NCBI GenBank assembly: GCA_937871415.1
Contig: CALMQD010000274.1
Location: forward strand, 1-8,970
Reading direction: 5' to 3'
DNA: 8,970 nucleotides
Origin: an uncultured Phycisphaerales bacterium
GTDB taxonomy: Bacteria > Planctomycetota > Phycisphaerae > Phycisphaerales > UBA1924
Numbering within the stretch: position 1 is the first letter of the stretch; each line of letters begins with the position of its first letter. This document shows positions 1-5,912 of this stretch, piece by piece. The translations under genes were made by a program, and so were the position numbers. Below the pieces are notes generated by a model. It saw only the letters and a list, made by a program, of their open reading frames with translations, did not search any database and was not told the origin of the DNA.

Positions 1-497
1 TGCGCGACCTCTCGCCGTCGGCGCTCCGGACCGTCCGCCAGGCCGCGCTCTTCGCGAAGATCCTGCTCCCCAGCGCCATCATCCAGCTCGCGTTGGGCGC
101 AACCTACCGCCACCTGGGCCAGCCGCACGCCCTCTGGTCGCACATCGGCTTCTCGGTGATCGTGGTGATCTTCGCGCTCCTCGCGGGCTTCTCGCTCACC
201 AAACTCCGCGAGGAAGCGCCCTCCGCCCACGCCGCGCCCGCGCTCAAGCGCGTCGGCATGAGCATCGTCCACGTCGTCGGGCTCCAGTTCCTGCTCGGCT
301 GGGCGGCGCTGTGGGCCACCGGCGTCGCCAAGCAGCGCGCGATCCCCGTCGGGGCCGAGGTCGAGACCTCCGCGCCCGTATCGCTCGTGAAGGCCGCGAT
401 TGTCACCGTGCACCAGGCCAACGGCGCGCTCGTTCTCGCGTGCGCGGCGCTCATCTTCGTCTTTGCCCGCTGGGCCCGGCGTGCCGCGGCGAAATGA
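1..497 (+). CDS. COX15/CtaA-like haem A synthase, C-terminal part (5' truncated by window edge)
   Basis: The reading frame is open from base 3 and ends with TGA at 495-497, so the start lies outside the window. Four hydrophobic segments are visible: one ending in QLALGATYRH (about 45-113), one starting at HIGF (141-200), one containing GLQFLLGW (about 255-320) and one containing HQANGALVLA (411-475). The pairing of QxxLGxxxRH with a later Q-x-x-LG segment and a histidine at the start of a final helix fits the second four-helix half of the eight-helix COX15/CtaA family. Members of that family oxidise haem O to haem A in the membrane for cytochrome oxidase. The histidines at 141-143 and 411-413 are candidate haem ligands by position; this is an inference. 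The tail is basic (RWARRAAAK), as expected for a cytoplasmic end. The next gene is on the opposite strand and starts 4 nt after this stop. Another polytopic oxidase-assembly protein remains possible because the N-terminal half is not visible. Confidence 0.7.
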   Translation, partial: RDLSPSALRTVRQAALFAKILLPSAIIQLALGATYRHLGQPHALWSHIGFSVIVVIFALLAGFSLTKLREEAPSAHAAPALKRVGMSIVHVVGLQFLLGWAALWATGVAKQRAIPVGAEVETSAPVSLVKAAIVTVHQANGALVLACAALIFVFARWARRAAAK

Positions 498-501
498 CCC
501 G

Positions 502-1620
502 CTACCACCCGCCGTGCGCCGACCACCACGCCTCGACCACGCGCTCCGCCGCGCCCGCGTAGAGCACGCGCAGATCCTCCGGCGGGAGCGCCAGCCCTTG
601 CATGCGCGGCCCGGCCATCTCGTCGTACCGCTCCGGCTCCATCATCTTCAGGTCCGGGTCCGCGATGTTGCTCTCACCGTCGTAGTCGGTCTCGAACATC
701 GTCCGCAGCGCCCAGTAGCGGCTGCAATAGAGTTCCAGCGCTTCCTCGGGGCTGCTCGCCAGTTCACCGCGCGGGCTCCCGGCGGTTTTCTCTTTCGTCA
801 ACTGATCGTCCATCACCACCAGGTCGCTCCCGAACAGGATGCGCCCTGTCCACTTCCTGAAGAACGCCCGCACGTGGTCGCGGGGCTGACGACCCAGTTC
901 GCGCACCACCCAGCGCGTCGCCGAAGTGTCCAGGTGCAGGTTCGGGTGGCGCGTCAGCAGGCCGTCGAGAAACACCAGGTCCTCCGGCCAGCCGCCCATG
1001 TGGGCCGCGATCCACGGCGCTGTGAACCGGTCGAGCATGCGTTCGAGCCCGTGGTACAACTCGCGCTTCACGCCGTACACCGATGAATCGGTGTACTTCG
1101 TCTTGAACCACGTGTCCGGGTCGGCCAGGTGGATCATGTACATCATGCCCAGGCGCTCGCCGAGTTCGCACGCCTTCACGCGCCACGGGCTGTCCACCTC
1201 GCGCAGGTCCGTCGCTCCGCCGGCGCTCTTGAGCACGTCCTGCAGCGCCGGGGCGTTCCACAGTTTGAGCATGCGGCTGCCGTGCTCCCGGTGAAACTTC
1301 TCGATCGCCTCGAGGAAGCCCTCGCGGTGCGAGCTCGACCGGTCGGGGTCGATGAACTGCGGGAACGCGATGAACCGCACCGCGTCGCCCAGCACCTCCC
1401 GCACCGGCCCCACCGACGGCAACTGGTTCATCGAGTACACACGCCGCACCCCGTACAGCCGGCGCGCCTCGTCGTACACCTTCGACGCCCGCGGCCCGTT
1501 GATGTGCGAGTGGATGTCGATGATCGGCACCACCGGCGTCCCCAGACGCTCCGCCTCGCGCCGGTAATCAAGCCTCAGCCGGTTCGCCGCCGTCGCCGCC
1601 TTGTCGGGGATCACGTGCAT
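502..1620 (-). CDS. Amidohydrolase family protein (amidohydrolase_2 type, TIM-barrel metal hydrolase)
   Basis: A 372-residue protein with the metal-site landmarks of the amidohydrolase superfamily in order: IDIHSH (D35, H37, H39), MLKLW (K119, at the usual position of the bridging lysine), MIHLADP (H164), AAHMGG (H207) and LFGSD (D266). The spacing and the strand-8 GSD motif fit the amidohydrolase_2 branch, which contains ACMSD-like decarboxylases and related hydrolases. The substrate cannot be read from sequence. There is no signal peptide, so it is probably cytoplasmic. About 105 residues follow the last metal ligand and include a Glu/Tyr/Met-rich region (about 296-345) that may form the substrate-side cap. 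The frame is open upstream to a TTG at 1702-1704. I chose ATG at 1618-1620 because homology-like content begins there and a TACCAT hexamer lies 6 nt before it, as in neighbouring genes. No Shine-Dalgarno is seen. The stop is 4 nt from that of the haem A synthase gene. Confidence 0.85.
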   Translation of the reverse strand: MHVIPDKAATAANRLRLDYRREAERLGTPVVPIIDIHSHINGPRASKVYDEARRLYGVRRVYSMNQLPSVGPVREVLGDAVRFIAFPQFIDPDRSSSHREGFLEAIEKFHREHGSRMLKLWNAPALQDVLKSAGGATDLREVDSPWRVKACELGERLGMMYMIHLADPDTWFKTKYTDSSVYGVKRELYHGLERMLDRFTAPWIAAHMGGWPEDLVFLDGLLTRHPNLHLDTSATRWVVRELGRQPRDHVRAFFRKWTGRILFGSDLVVMDDQLTKEKTAGSPRGELASSPEEALELYCSRYWALRTMFETDYDGESNIADPDLKMMEPERYDEMAGPRMQGLALPPEDLRVLYAGAAERVVEAWWSAHGGW

Positions 1621-1626
1621 CGTTCG

Positions 1627-1632
1627 ATGGTA
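1627..1632 (-). promoter_or_regulatory. Candidate -10 element (TACCAT) for a leaderless amidohydrolase mRNA
   Basis: TACCAT on the minus strand ends 6 nt before the ATG at 1620 and matches TATAAT at four positions. That spacing puts the predicted transcription start at or next to the start codon. No purine-rich Shine-Dalgarno is present, and no good -35 is visible 16-18 bp upstream. The support is the repetition of this arrangement at four other genes in the window. Confidence 0.45.
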
Positions 1633-1707
1633 GTCAAACTGTTTTGCTCTCAGATACCGCACTTCGCTTCCACTTCTGCCGCGACCGTCCCGATTGCCCG
1701 CCAAGCC

Positions 1708-2559
1708 CTAAGCCCCCAGTTCCCGCCCACGGTCCCGGGCCGCCAGCACCGCGTCTACCACCGCGCCCGCGACGCCGCGTGCTTCGAGCACCCGCAGCGC
1801 CGCCTCGGTCGTGCCCCCCTTGCTCGTCACACTCTCTCGCAGCGCCGCCGCGTCGCGTCCCTTCCCGCCCGCCGCGCCCTCGGCTTCCAGGAGCGCCCCG
1901 GCACCGATCAACGTCTGCCGCACGATCCGCTCCGAGTCGGCGCGTGCGAACCCCGCGCGCACACCCGCCTCGACCATCGCTTCCACCAGCAGGAACACGT
2001 ACGCCGGCCCGCTCCCCGCCAGCGCCGTGAACGCGTCCATCAATGGCTCATCAACCGCGACCGTCTGACCCACCGCGCCGAACAAACGCTCAACGAACGC
2101 AAGGTCGTCGGGCTCAACGCTCGCCGACGGGCGCGCGATCGCGGTGATCCCTTGCCGCACGCTCGCCGGCAGGTTCGGCATCACGCGCACGACCGAGTTC
2201 ACCGGGCCCCCCAGCGTCGTCCGAATCCGCTCCACGCTCACACCCGCCATGATGGAGACCACCAGCCACGCCGAGCCCATGTGCGGCCTCATCTGCCCCG
2301 CCAACTCCGCAAACATCTGCGGCTTCACCGCCAGAAGCACGCGCCCGCGCCCGGAAAGCCCCGCCAGCGCTGCGCCGTGTGAAGCCGTCGCGCGCACGCC
2401 CCACGACTCGAAGAGCGCCCGCTTGCCCTCGTCCGGCTCGCACACGATGACGTCGGGCGCGCGCAGCACTCCCGCCGCAACCGCCCCGCGCACGATCGCC
2501 TGCGCCATGTTCCCGCCGCCCATCACCGCGAGTTCAAACCGCCCGTGCCGCGTGCTCAT
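1708..2559 (-). CDS. proC: Pyrroline-5-carboxylate reductase
   Basis: A 283-residue protein, normal length for ProC, which reduces 1-pyrroline-5-carboxylate to L-proline with NAD(P)H in the last step of proline synthesis. The N-terminal Rossmann fold has MGGGNMAQAI (13-22), LLAVKPQ (75-81) and VRVMPNLP (124-131). The C-terminal helical dimerisation and substrate domain carries the family signature TALAGSGPAYVFLLVEAM (178-195) and LRESVTSKGGTTEAAL (240-255), which hold the substrate-binding Ser/Thr and Gly residues. ATG at 2557-2559 is the only sensible start, because the Rossmann strand begins about 8 residues later. There is no Shine-Dalgarno; TAGGAT lies 6 nt upstream. The gene is divergent from accA across a 156-bp region with a C30 tract, and 87 bp separate its stop from the amidohydrolase start, which has its own candidate promoter. 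No glutamate kinase or proA gene is adjacent. Confidence 0.97.
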   Translation of the reverse strand: MSTRHGRFELAVMGGGNMAQAIVRGAVAAGVLRAPDVIVCEPDEGKRALFESWGVRATASHGAALAGLSGRGRVLLAVKPQMFAELAGQMRPHMGSAWLVVSIMAGVSVERIRTTLGGPVNSVVRVMPNLPASVRQGITAIARPSASVEPDDLAFVERLFGAVGQTVAVDEPLMDAFTALAGSGPAYVFLLVEAMVEAGVRAGFARADSERIVRQTLIGAGALLEAEGAAGGKGRDAAALRESVTSKGGTTEAALRVLEARGVAGAVVDAVLAARDRGRELGA

Positions 2560-2565
2560 GGCGCC

Positions 2566-2571
2566 ATCCTA
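2566..2571 (-). promoter_or_regulatory. Candidate -10 element (TAGGAT) for a leaderless proC mRNA
   Basis: TAGGAT on the minus strand lies exactly 6 nt before the proC ATG at 2559 and matches TATAAT at four positions. The sequence between them, GGCGCC, is not a ribosome binding site. No recognisable -35 is seen around 2588-2595. The homopolymeric tract at 2610-2639 begins about 38 bp upstream of this hexamer, just beyond where a -35 would sit. Confidence 0.45.
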
Positions 2572-2609
2572 ACGCGGCCCTTGCCCCGTCCGTGCCCCCC
2601 AACCCCCCG

Positions 2610-2640
<31 letters not shown>

Positions 2641-2703
2641 CCCCTTCCCCTGCCCCGCCCCATAGCCTTTCCGCTGCCTCTTCTCGCCCTTCCACCCTCC
2701 CCC

Positions 2704-2709
2704 TAAACT
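2704..2709 (+). promoter_or_regulatory. Candidate -10 element (TAAACT) for a leaderless accA mRNA
   Basis: TAAACT ends 6 nt before the accA ATG at 2716 and matches TATAAT at four positions. It is the only A/T-rich hexamer in a pyrimidine-dominated leader. Seventeen bp upstream is TTCTCG (2681-2686), at best a poor -35. No Shine-Dalgarno precedes the ATG. Confidence 0.45.
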
Positions 2710-2715
2710 CCCGCC

Positions 2716-3792
2716 ATGTCCACGTTCTATCAACTCGACTTCGAAAAGCCCCTGGCGCCCATCGAACGCCGCATCGAGGAACTCGAAGCCCACGCCAAAC
2801 GTCTGACCTCCGGCGCACCGGCGCCCGCGGCCGTCGGCACCAATCCCTACCAGCCCGAGCAGACCGCCTCCCTCGAAGACCCCGAGTCGGGAGCGCTCCC
2901 CGCGAACATCGAGCAGACGCGCTCGCTCATCGAGAAACTCCGCGCCCAGCACGTCGCCCTCCTCTCCGACCTCTACAAGTCGCTCTCCCCCTGGAACACC
3001 GTGCGCGTCGCGCGACACCCCAAGCGTCCGCAGACACGCGACTACATCGACCTCTTCTGCAAGGACTTCTGCGAACTCAGCGGCGACCGGCGTTTCGGCA
3101 ACGACCCCGCGATGGTCACGGGCTTTGCGCGTATCGGCCCCTTCAAGTGCCTGGTCGTCGGCCATCACAAGGGGCGCACCACCGCCGAGAAGATCGCCTG
3201 CCACTTCGGCTGTGCCCACCCCGAGGGCTACCGCAAGGCCATGCGCTGCATGGAAATGGCCGCCAAGTTCAACCTCCCCATCGTCACGCTCGTCGACACG
3301 CCGGGTGCGTTCCCGGGCGTCGGCGCCGAGCAGCGCGGCCAGGCGGAAGCCATCGCCGTGAACCTGCGCGACATGTCGCGCCTCAAAACCCCGATCCTCT
3401 CGGTCGTCATCGGCGAGGGCGGTTCCGGCGGCGCGCTGGGCATCGCGGTCGCTGACAAGGTCGCCATGCTCGAGTTCTCGTGGTACTCGGTCATCTCTCC
3501 CGAGGGCTGCGCCGCGATCCTCTGGAAGACCGCCAACGAGCAGACCAACACCGCCGCGGCCGATTCCTTGAAACTCACCGCGCGCGACAACCTCTCCCTG
3601 GGCATCATCGACGACGTCGTCCGCGAACCCCTCGGCGGCGCCCACCGCGACCCGAAGAAGATGGGCCAGAACCTCGAGCGCTGGATCGTCGACCAACTCA
3701 CCGAACTCAAGACCCATAAGGCCGACTTGCTGCCCCAGAAGCGCTACGAACGCTTCCGCAGGCTCGGGGCTTTCGCTGAGTCCGCGGCTTGA
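2716..3792 (+). CDS. accA: Acetyl-CoA carboxylase carboxyltransferase subunit alpha
   Basis: A 358-residue protein. With AccD it transfers the carboxyl group from carboxybiotin-BCCP to acetyl-CoA, giving malonyl-CoA, the first committed step of fatty acid synthesis in the cytoplasm. The start LDFEKPLAPIERRIEEL is the usual AccA N-terminal helix. Core motifs are LSGDRRF (121-127), GHHKGRTTAEKI (149-160), PEGYRKAMR (169-177), VDTPGAFPGVGAEQRGQ (193-209), VIGEGGSGGALGI (231-243), YSVISPEGCAAILWK (257-271) and EPLGGAHRDP (304-313). The crotonase-fold oxyanion-hole glycines are intact. Compared with the roughly 319 residues of E. coli AccA it is longer, mainly through an insertion at about 30-64 (Ala/Pro-rich, then acidic) between the N-terminal helix and the helix beginning IEQTRSLIEKL. 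ATG at 2716 is fixed by homology. There is no Shine-Dalgarno. The gene is monocistronic in appearance; accD and the biotin subunits are not nearby. Confidence 0.97.
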   Translation: MSTFYQLDFEKPLAPIERRIEELEAHAKRLTSGAPAPAAVGTNPYQPEQTASLEDPESGALPANIEQTRSLIEKLRAQHVALLSDLYKSLSPWNTVRVARHPKRPQTRDYIDLFCKDFCELSGDRRFGNDPAMVTGFARIGPFKCLVVGHHKGRTTAEKIACHFGCAHPEGYRKAMRCMEMAAKFNLPIVTLVDTPGAFPGVGAEQRGQAEAIAVNLRDMSRLKTPILSVVIGEGGSGGALGIAVADKVAMLEFSWYSVISPEGCAAILWKTANEQTNTAAADSLKLTARDNLSLGIIDDVVREPLGGAHRDPKKMGQNLERWIVDQLTELKTHKADLLPQKRYERFRRLGAFAESAA

Positions 3793-3827
3793 TCGCAACC
3801 CTTCCGCCCGAATCCGCGTTGAGTCCT

Positions 3828-3854
3828 TTGAAGACAGCGGTCTTCGTGTAGACT
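3828..3854 (+). promoter_or_regulatory. Candidate promoter for the sorted surface protein gene, with an internal dyad
   Basis: TTGAAG (3828-3833) and TAGACT (3849-3854) each match the sigma-70 consensus at four of six positions, with a short 15-bp spacer. A start about 7 nt after TAGACT would give a leader of roughly 26 nt containing the Shine-Dalgarno. The -35 and spacer are largely occupied by a perfect dyad, GAAGAC-AGCG-GTCTTC (3830-3845). It could be a repressor site or, in RNA, a weak hairpin 3' of accA; no T-run follows it, so it is not a standard terminator. Confidence 0.35.
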
Positions 3855-3883
3855 CTCTCCGCCCGATTTGTCACCGGAGAGAG
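3853..3883 (+). promoter_or_regulatory. Perfect 9-bp inverted repeat enclosing the Shine-Dalgarno of the surface protein gene
   Basis: CTCTCTCCG (3853-3861) is the exact reverse complement of CGGAGAGAG (3875-3883), separated by a 13-nt loop. The right arm contains GGAGAGAG, whose GGAG core is the only clear Shine-Dalgarno before the ATG at 3887. In an RNA carrying both arms the ribosome binding site would be fully paired. The left arm overlaps the candidate -10 at 3849-3854. A transcript from that local promoter would therefore start near 3861 and lack this arm, whereas read-through from accA would carry the whole hairpin. The inverted repeat is seen directly; the switching idea is inference. 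Confidence 0.55.
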
Positions 3884-3886
3884 ACG

Positions 3887-4609
3887 ATGTCATCCACCGC
3901 CCGCCTGCTGCCGGTTCTCGCCGGCGCACTGCTGCTCTCGGCCTCGTCGGCCCACGCCACGAACTTCGCCGTGCTCTTCGGCACCAGCGCCGGCGATGAC
4001 GACCAGACCTGCAACTCGAACCTCGACGCCTTGCACACGAACTCCATGACGTTCGTGCTCAACGGCGTATCGCGCCTGTCGCGCAACACCGGCAACGACA
4101 GTTACTCGCCCTGGGACTTTGATGACAGCGACGACGGCGTGGTCTCCAACCCGCTCTACGAGGAGCCCCCTTCATCCGGCCAGAACCCGCTCTTCGAGGG
4201 AACCGCCGAACTCCGCCAGTCCATCCACCCGCTCTCGCTCACCATCGTGCCCAGCCCGATCGACCAATCGTGGATCGTCACCGTGCAGGCCGAGTTCACC
4301 TTCCGCCCCGAAGGCGTCGCCGACCCGGAATGGGAGCTCTTCGCCGTCAGCACCGCCACCACAGCGATCCCGTTCACGGCCTCCGGACTCAACGCCTCGC
4401 CGGACGAGTTCCTCCCCGGCTTCCGCCGCTTCATCTTCGGCGAAGAGGGCTACCGGGTCCGCAACCCGCGCACTCGCGGTGATGATGCGACTCCTTACGT
4501 TTTGCACAGCGCCACGTGGAACCTGAATATCGTCGTGCCCGCACCCGGCACGAGCGCGGCGTTGGTCGTTTTCGCCGGCGCAAGCACGATCCGCCGACGC
4601 AGGCGCTGA
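3887..4609 (+). CDS. Secreted hypothetical protein with PEP-CTERM-like sorting tail
   Basis: A 240-residue protein. Residues 1-25 form a Sec signal peptide with a basic start, a hydrophobic core LLPVLAGALLLSA and a likely cleavage after AHA (22-24). The C-terminus has the three-part architecture of PEP-CTERM proteins: VPAPGT (217-222), a short hydrophobic stretch (223-234) and a terminal R5 (236-240). Such tails are recognised and cut by exosortases and direct the protein to the cell envelope or outer matrix. The mature part is rich in Asp, Ser, Asn and beta-prone sequence, with an acidic patch WDFDDSDDG (76-84) that could bind Ca2+ (inference). A short duplicated motif, NPLYEE/NPLFEG, is at 88-93 and 100-105. 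I do not recognise the mature domain. ATG at 3887 is supported by GGAG 7 nt upstream and by the signal peptide starting there. It is 94 bp after accA. No exosortase gene is in the window. Confidence 0.82.
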   Translation: MSSTARLLPVLAGALLLSASSAHATNFAVLFGTSAGDDDQTCNSNLDALHTNSMTFVLNGVSRLSRNTGNDSYSPWDFDDSDDGVVSNPLYEEPPSSGQNPLFEGTAELRQSIHPLSLTIVPSPIDQSWIVTVQAEFTFRPEGVADPEWELFAVSTATTAIPFTASGLNASPDEFLPGFRRFIFGEEGYRVRNPRTRGDDATPYVLHSATWNLNIVVPAPGTSAALVVFAGASTIRRRRR

Positions 4610-4626
4610 TGCCTGCGCCTCAGCGC
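4598..4626 (+). terminator. Two mutually exclusive hairpins spanning the stop codon of the surface protein gene
   Basis: CGCAGGC (4598-4604) pairs with GCCTGCG (4611-4617) across a 6-nt loop. The overlapping GCGCTGA (4603-4609) pairs with TCAGCGC (4620-4626) across a 10-nt loop. Both stems are perfect 7-mers and both include or touch the TGA stop. No T-run follows, so this is only a possible transcription terminator or 3' mRNA stabiliser. Confidence 0.3.
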
Positions 4627-4660
4627 TGTGACTACTCGCTGGACTTTGACTCAGAAATCG

Positions 4661-4676
4661 GCGGCGCGATCGCCGC
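4661..4676. terminator. GC-rich palindrome, possible shared terminator in the convergent intergenic region
   Basis: GCGGCG-CGAT-CGCCGC is a perfect 6-bp stem with a 4-nt loop, placed between two convergent genes. Reading on the minus strand it is followed by CGATTTCTG, a weak T-stretch, 144 bp after the HD-domain gene's stop. On the plus strand no T-run follows. Apart from this palindrome, the hairpins at 4598-4626 and the 8-bp repeats at 4768-4807, I see nothing identifiable in 4610-4819. Confidence 0.25.
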
Positions 4677-4767
4677 GCCCATCTAAACGAAAACGCACCC
4701 CTCGATCGTCAACGACCGTTCCCATCGAACCGGTCTCCGGAAGGCACGCGACTTACCGTGTCTTTCC

Positions 4768-4807
4768 CCTCGGTCCCTCGGTCCCTCCGTCGCTTCGTCG
4801 CTTCGTC
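4768..4807. repeat. Octanucleotide tandem repeat, five copies in two sequence types
   Basis: The copies are CCTCGGTC (4768-4775), CCTCGGTC (4776-4783), CCTCCGTC (4784-4791), GCTTCGTC (4792-4799) and GCTTCGTC (4800-4807), followed by a partial GCTC and a run of 7 C. The array lies just 12 bp from the stop of the HD-domain gene at 4820 and outside any coding region. The third copy is intermediate between the two types, which suggests growth by slippage with drift. Confidence 0.8.
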
Positions 4808-4819
4808 GCTCCCCCCCAC

Positions 4820-5854
4820 TCAATCCGCCAGCGGGTCCGGCCGGAACAACTTCGTCTCCAGGCCCCAGTTCTTCTCCGTGAAGTTGCCGTTGAGGCTCGT
4901 GCCCAACTGGTCGCCCGCGTCGGTGAACGCCGCGTCCGGCCGCGCGGCGGCCAGCGCCATCACCGTCTTCGCGTCGAGGTTGTCGAGCAGGTTGACCATG
5001 ATCGCTTCCGGCGTCGCGGGCAGTTTCGCCGCGCCGAACTCCGGCACCCCGTGGTGGCTGATGATGATGTGCTGCATCACGGTCAGCAGGTTCCGCGGCA
5101 GGCGCAGCCCGTGCTTGCGCATCACTTCCTGCGCCTTGTCGTGGAGCATGATCGCGCCGTCGACAATGTGCCCGATGAGTTCGCCGCGGTCCGTGTACGA
5201 GAACGTGCGGTCGTAGACCAGTTCGCGCGTCTTGGCGAGGTCGTGCAGGAACAGCCCGAGCATGACCACGTCGCGCCGGATCTTGGGGTACAAGGGGCAG
5301 ACGCGGTCCGCCAGTTGCAGGAGCGTGAGCGTGTGCTCGAGCAGCCCGCCGAGGTAGGCGTGGTGCATCGCCTTGGCCGCGGGGCAGCGCTTGAAGGCGT
5401 CCATGAGCATCTGGTCGTCGAGATAGACCTGCGCCAGCGCCCGCGCCGCCGGGTGCTCCAGGGTCGAGAGCAGCCGCACGACCTCCGCGTACATCTCGTC
5501 GATGTTGCGGCTGGTCATCGGCATCAGGTCGGCGAGTTCCTCCACCGAGGGCTCGACCGGGTCGATGTTCTGGATGATCAGTTGCAGTTCGCCCTGGTAC
5601 GGCTGCGTCTCGGCCTCGATGTACACGAACCCGTCCGTCGGCAGTCGCTTGAAGGTCGCTTGGTCGATCGACCACATCCGCGCCGGCAGCACGCCCGAGC
5701 GGTCCGAGATCAGGCACTTGAGGAACGGCTTGTCCTGCTTGGTCTTGCCCAACTGCGCGTTGGAGATCGCGAACGTCCCCGAAACCCGCTGCGCGGGTCC
5801 GAAGGCGTTGATGAACTGACGGGTGGGGACCGCTCGGCCGGAAGTCTGCGTCAT
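4820..5854 (-). CDS. OB-fold/HD-domain protein, YhaM-like 3'-5' exoribonuclease family
   Basis: A 344-residue protein. An N-terminal OB-fold-like region (about 18-98; start QFINAFGPAQRVSGTFAISNAQL, with PFLKCLISDRSGVLPARMW) resembles nucleic-acid-binding domains. A linker follows, then an HD metal-phosphohydrolase domain (about 162-305) with H174 in GGLLEHTL, the H204-D205 pair in LFLHDLAKTREL, H229 in IGHIVDG, HHG at 267-269 with PEFGAAKLP after it, and D291/D294 in NLLDNLDAK. This OB-then-HD order, and the length a little over 300 residues, match YhaM of Bacillus, a Mn2+-dependent 3'-5' exoribonuclease, so an RNA or ssDNA 3' nuclease role is likely. A different HD phosphohydrolase activity cannot be excluded. 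The frame is open far upstream, but ATG at 5854 fits the domain start and has TACGAT 8 nt before it. Divergent from rlmE across 58 bp. Confidence 0.85.
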   Translation of the reverse strand: MTQTSGRAVPTRQFINAFGPAQRVSGTFAISNAQLGKTKQDKPFLKCLISDRSGVLPARMWSIDQATFKRLPTDGFVYIEAETQPYQGELQLIIQNIDPVEPSVEELADLMPMTSRNIDEMYAEVVRLLSTLEHPAARALAQVYLDDQMLMDAFKRCPAAKAMHHAYLGGLLEHTLTLLQLADRVCPLYPKIRRDVVMLGLFLHDLAKTRELVYDRTFSYTDRGELIGHIVDGAIMLHDKAQEVMRKHGLRLPRNLLTVMQHIIISHHGVPEFGAAKLPATPEAIMVNLLDNLDAKTVMALAAARPDAAFTDAGDQLGTSLNGNFTEKNWGLETKLFRPDPLAD

Positions 5855-5862
5855 AGGCCCGG

Positions 5863-5868
5863 ATCGTA
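5863..5868 (-). promoter_or_regulatory. Candidate -10 element (TACGAT) for the HD-domain gene
   Basis: TACGAT on the minus strand lies 8 nt before the ATG at 5854 and matches TATAAT at four positions, predicting a transcript with at most a few leader nucleotides. It faces away from the rlmE hexamer 33 bp off, so the two -35 regions would overlap. No Shine-Dalgarno is seen. Confidence 0.4.
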
Positions 5869-5901
5869 CGCGCCGCCCGACGCCCCTTCGCCAAACCGCT
5901 C

Positions 5902-5907
5902 TACTCT
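5902..5907 (+). promoter_or_regulatory. Candidate -10 element (TACTCT) for leaderless rlmE
   Basis: TACTCT ends 5 nt before the GTG at 5913. It overlaps the alternative TTG start at 5907-5909, which favours GTG as the real start. No Shine-Dalgarno and no clear -35 are present; the match to TATAAT is only the three TAnnnT positions. Confidence 0.35.
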
Positions 5908-5912
5908 TGCCC

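Noticed and set aside
1621..1704. N-terminal extension of the amidohydrolase to the TTG at 1704
   Set aside because: The extra 28 residues look like translated intergenic DNA, the TTG has no ribosome binding site, and a TACCAT hexamer inside this stretch sits 6 nt before the ATG at 1620.
1129..2382. 417-residue plus-strand frame antisense to the amidohydrolase and proC
   Set aside because: It is His/Arg-rich shadow sequence. Both minus-strand proteins carry full catalytic motifs.
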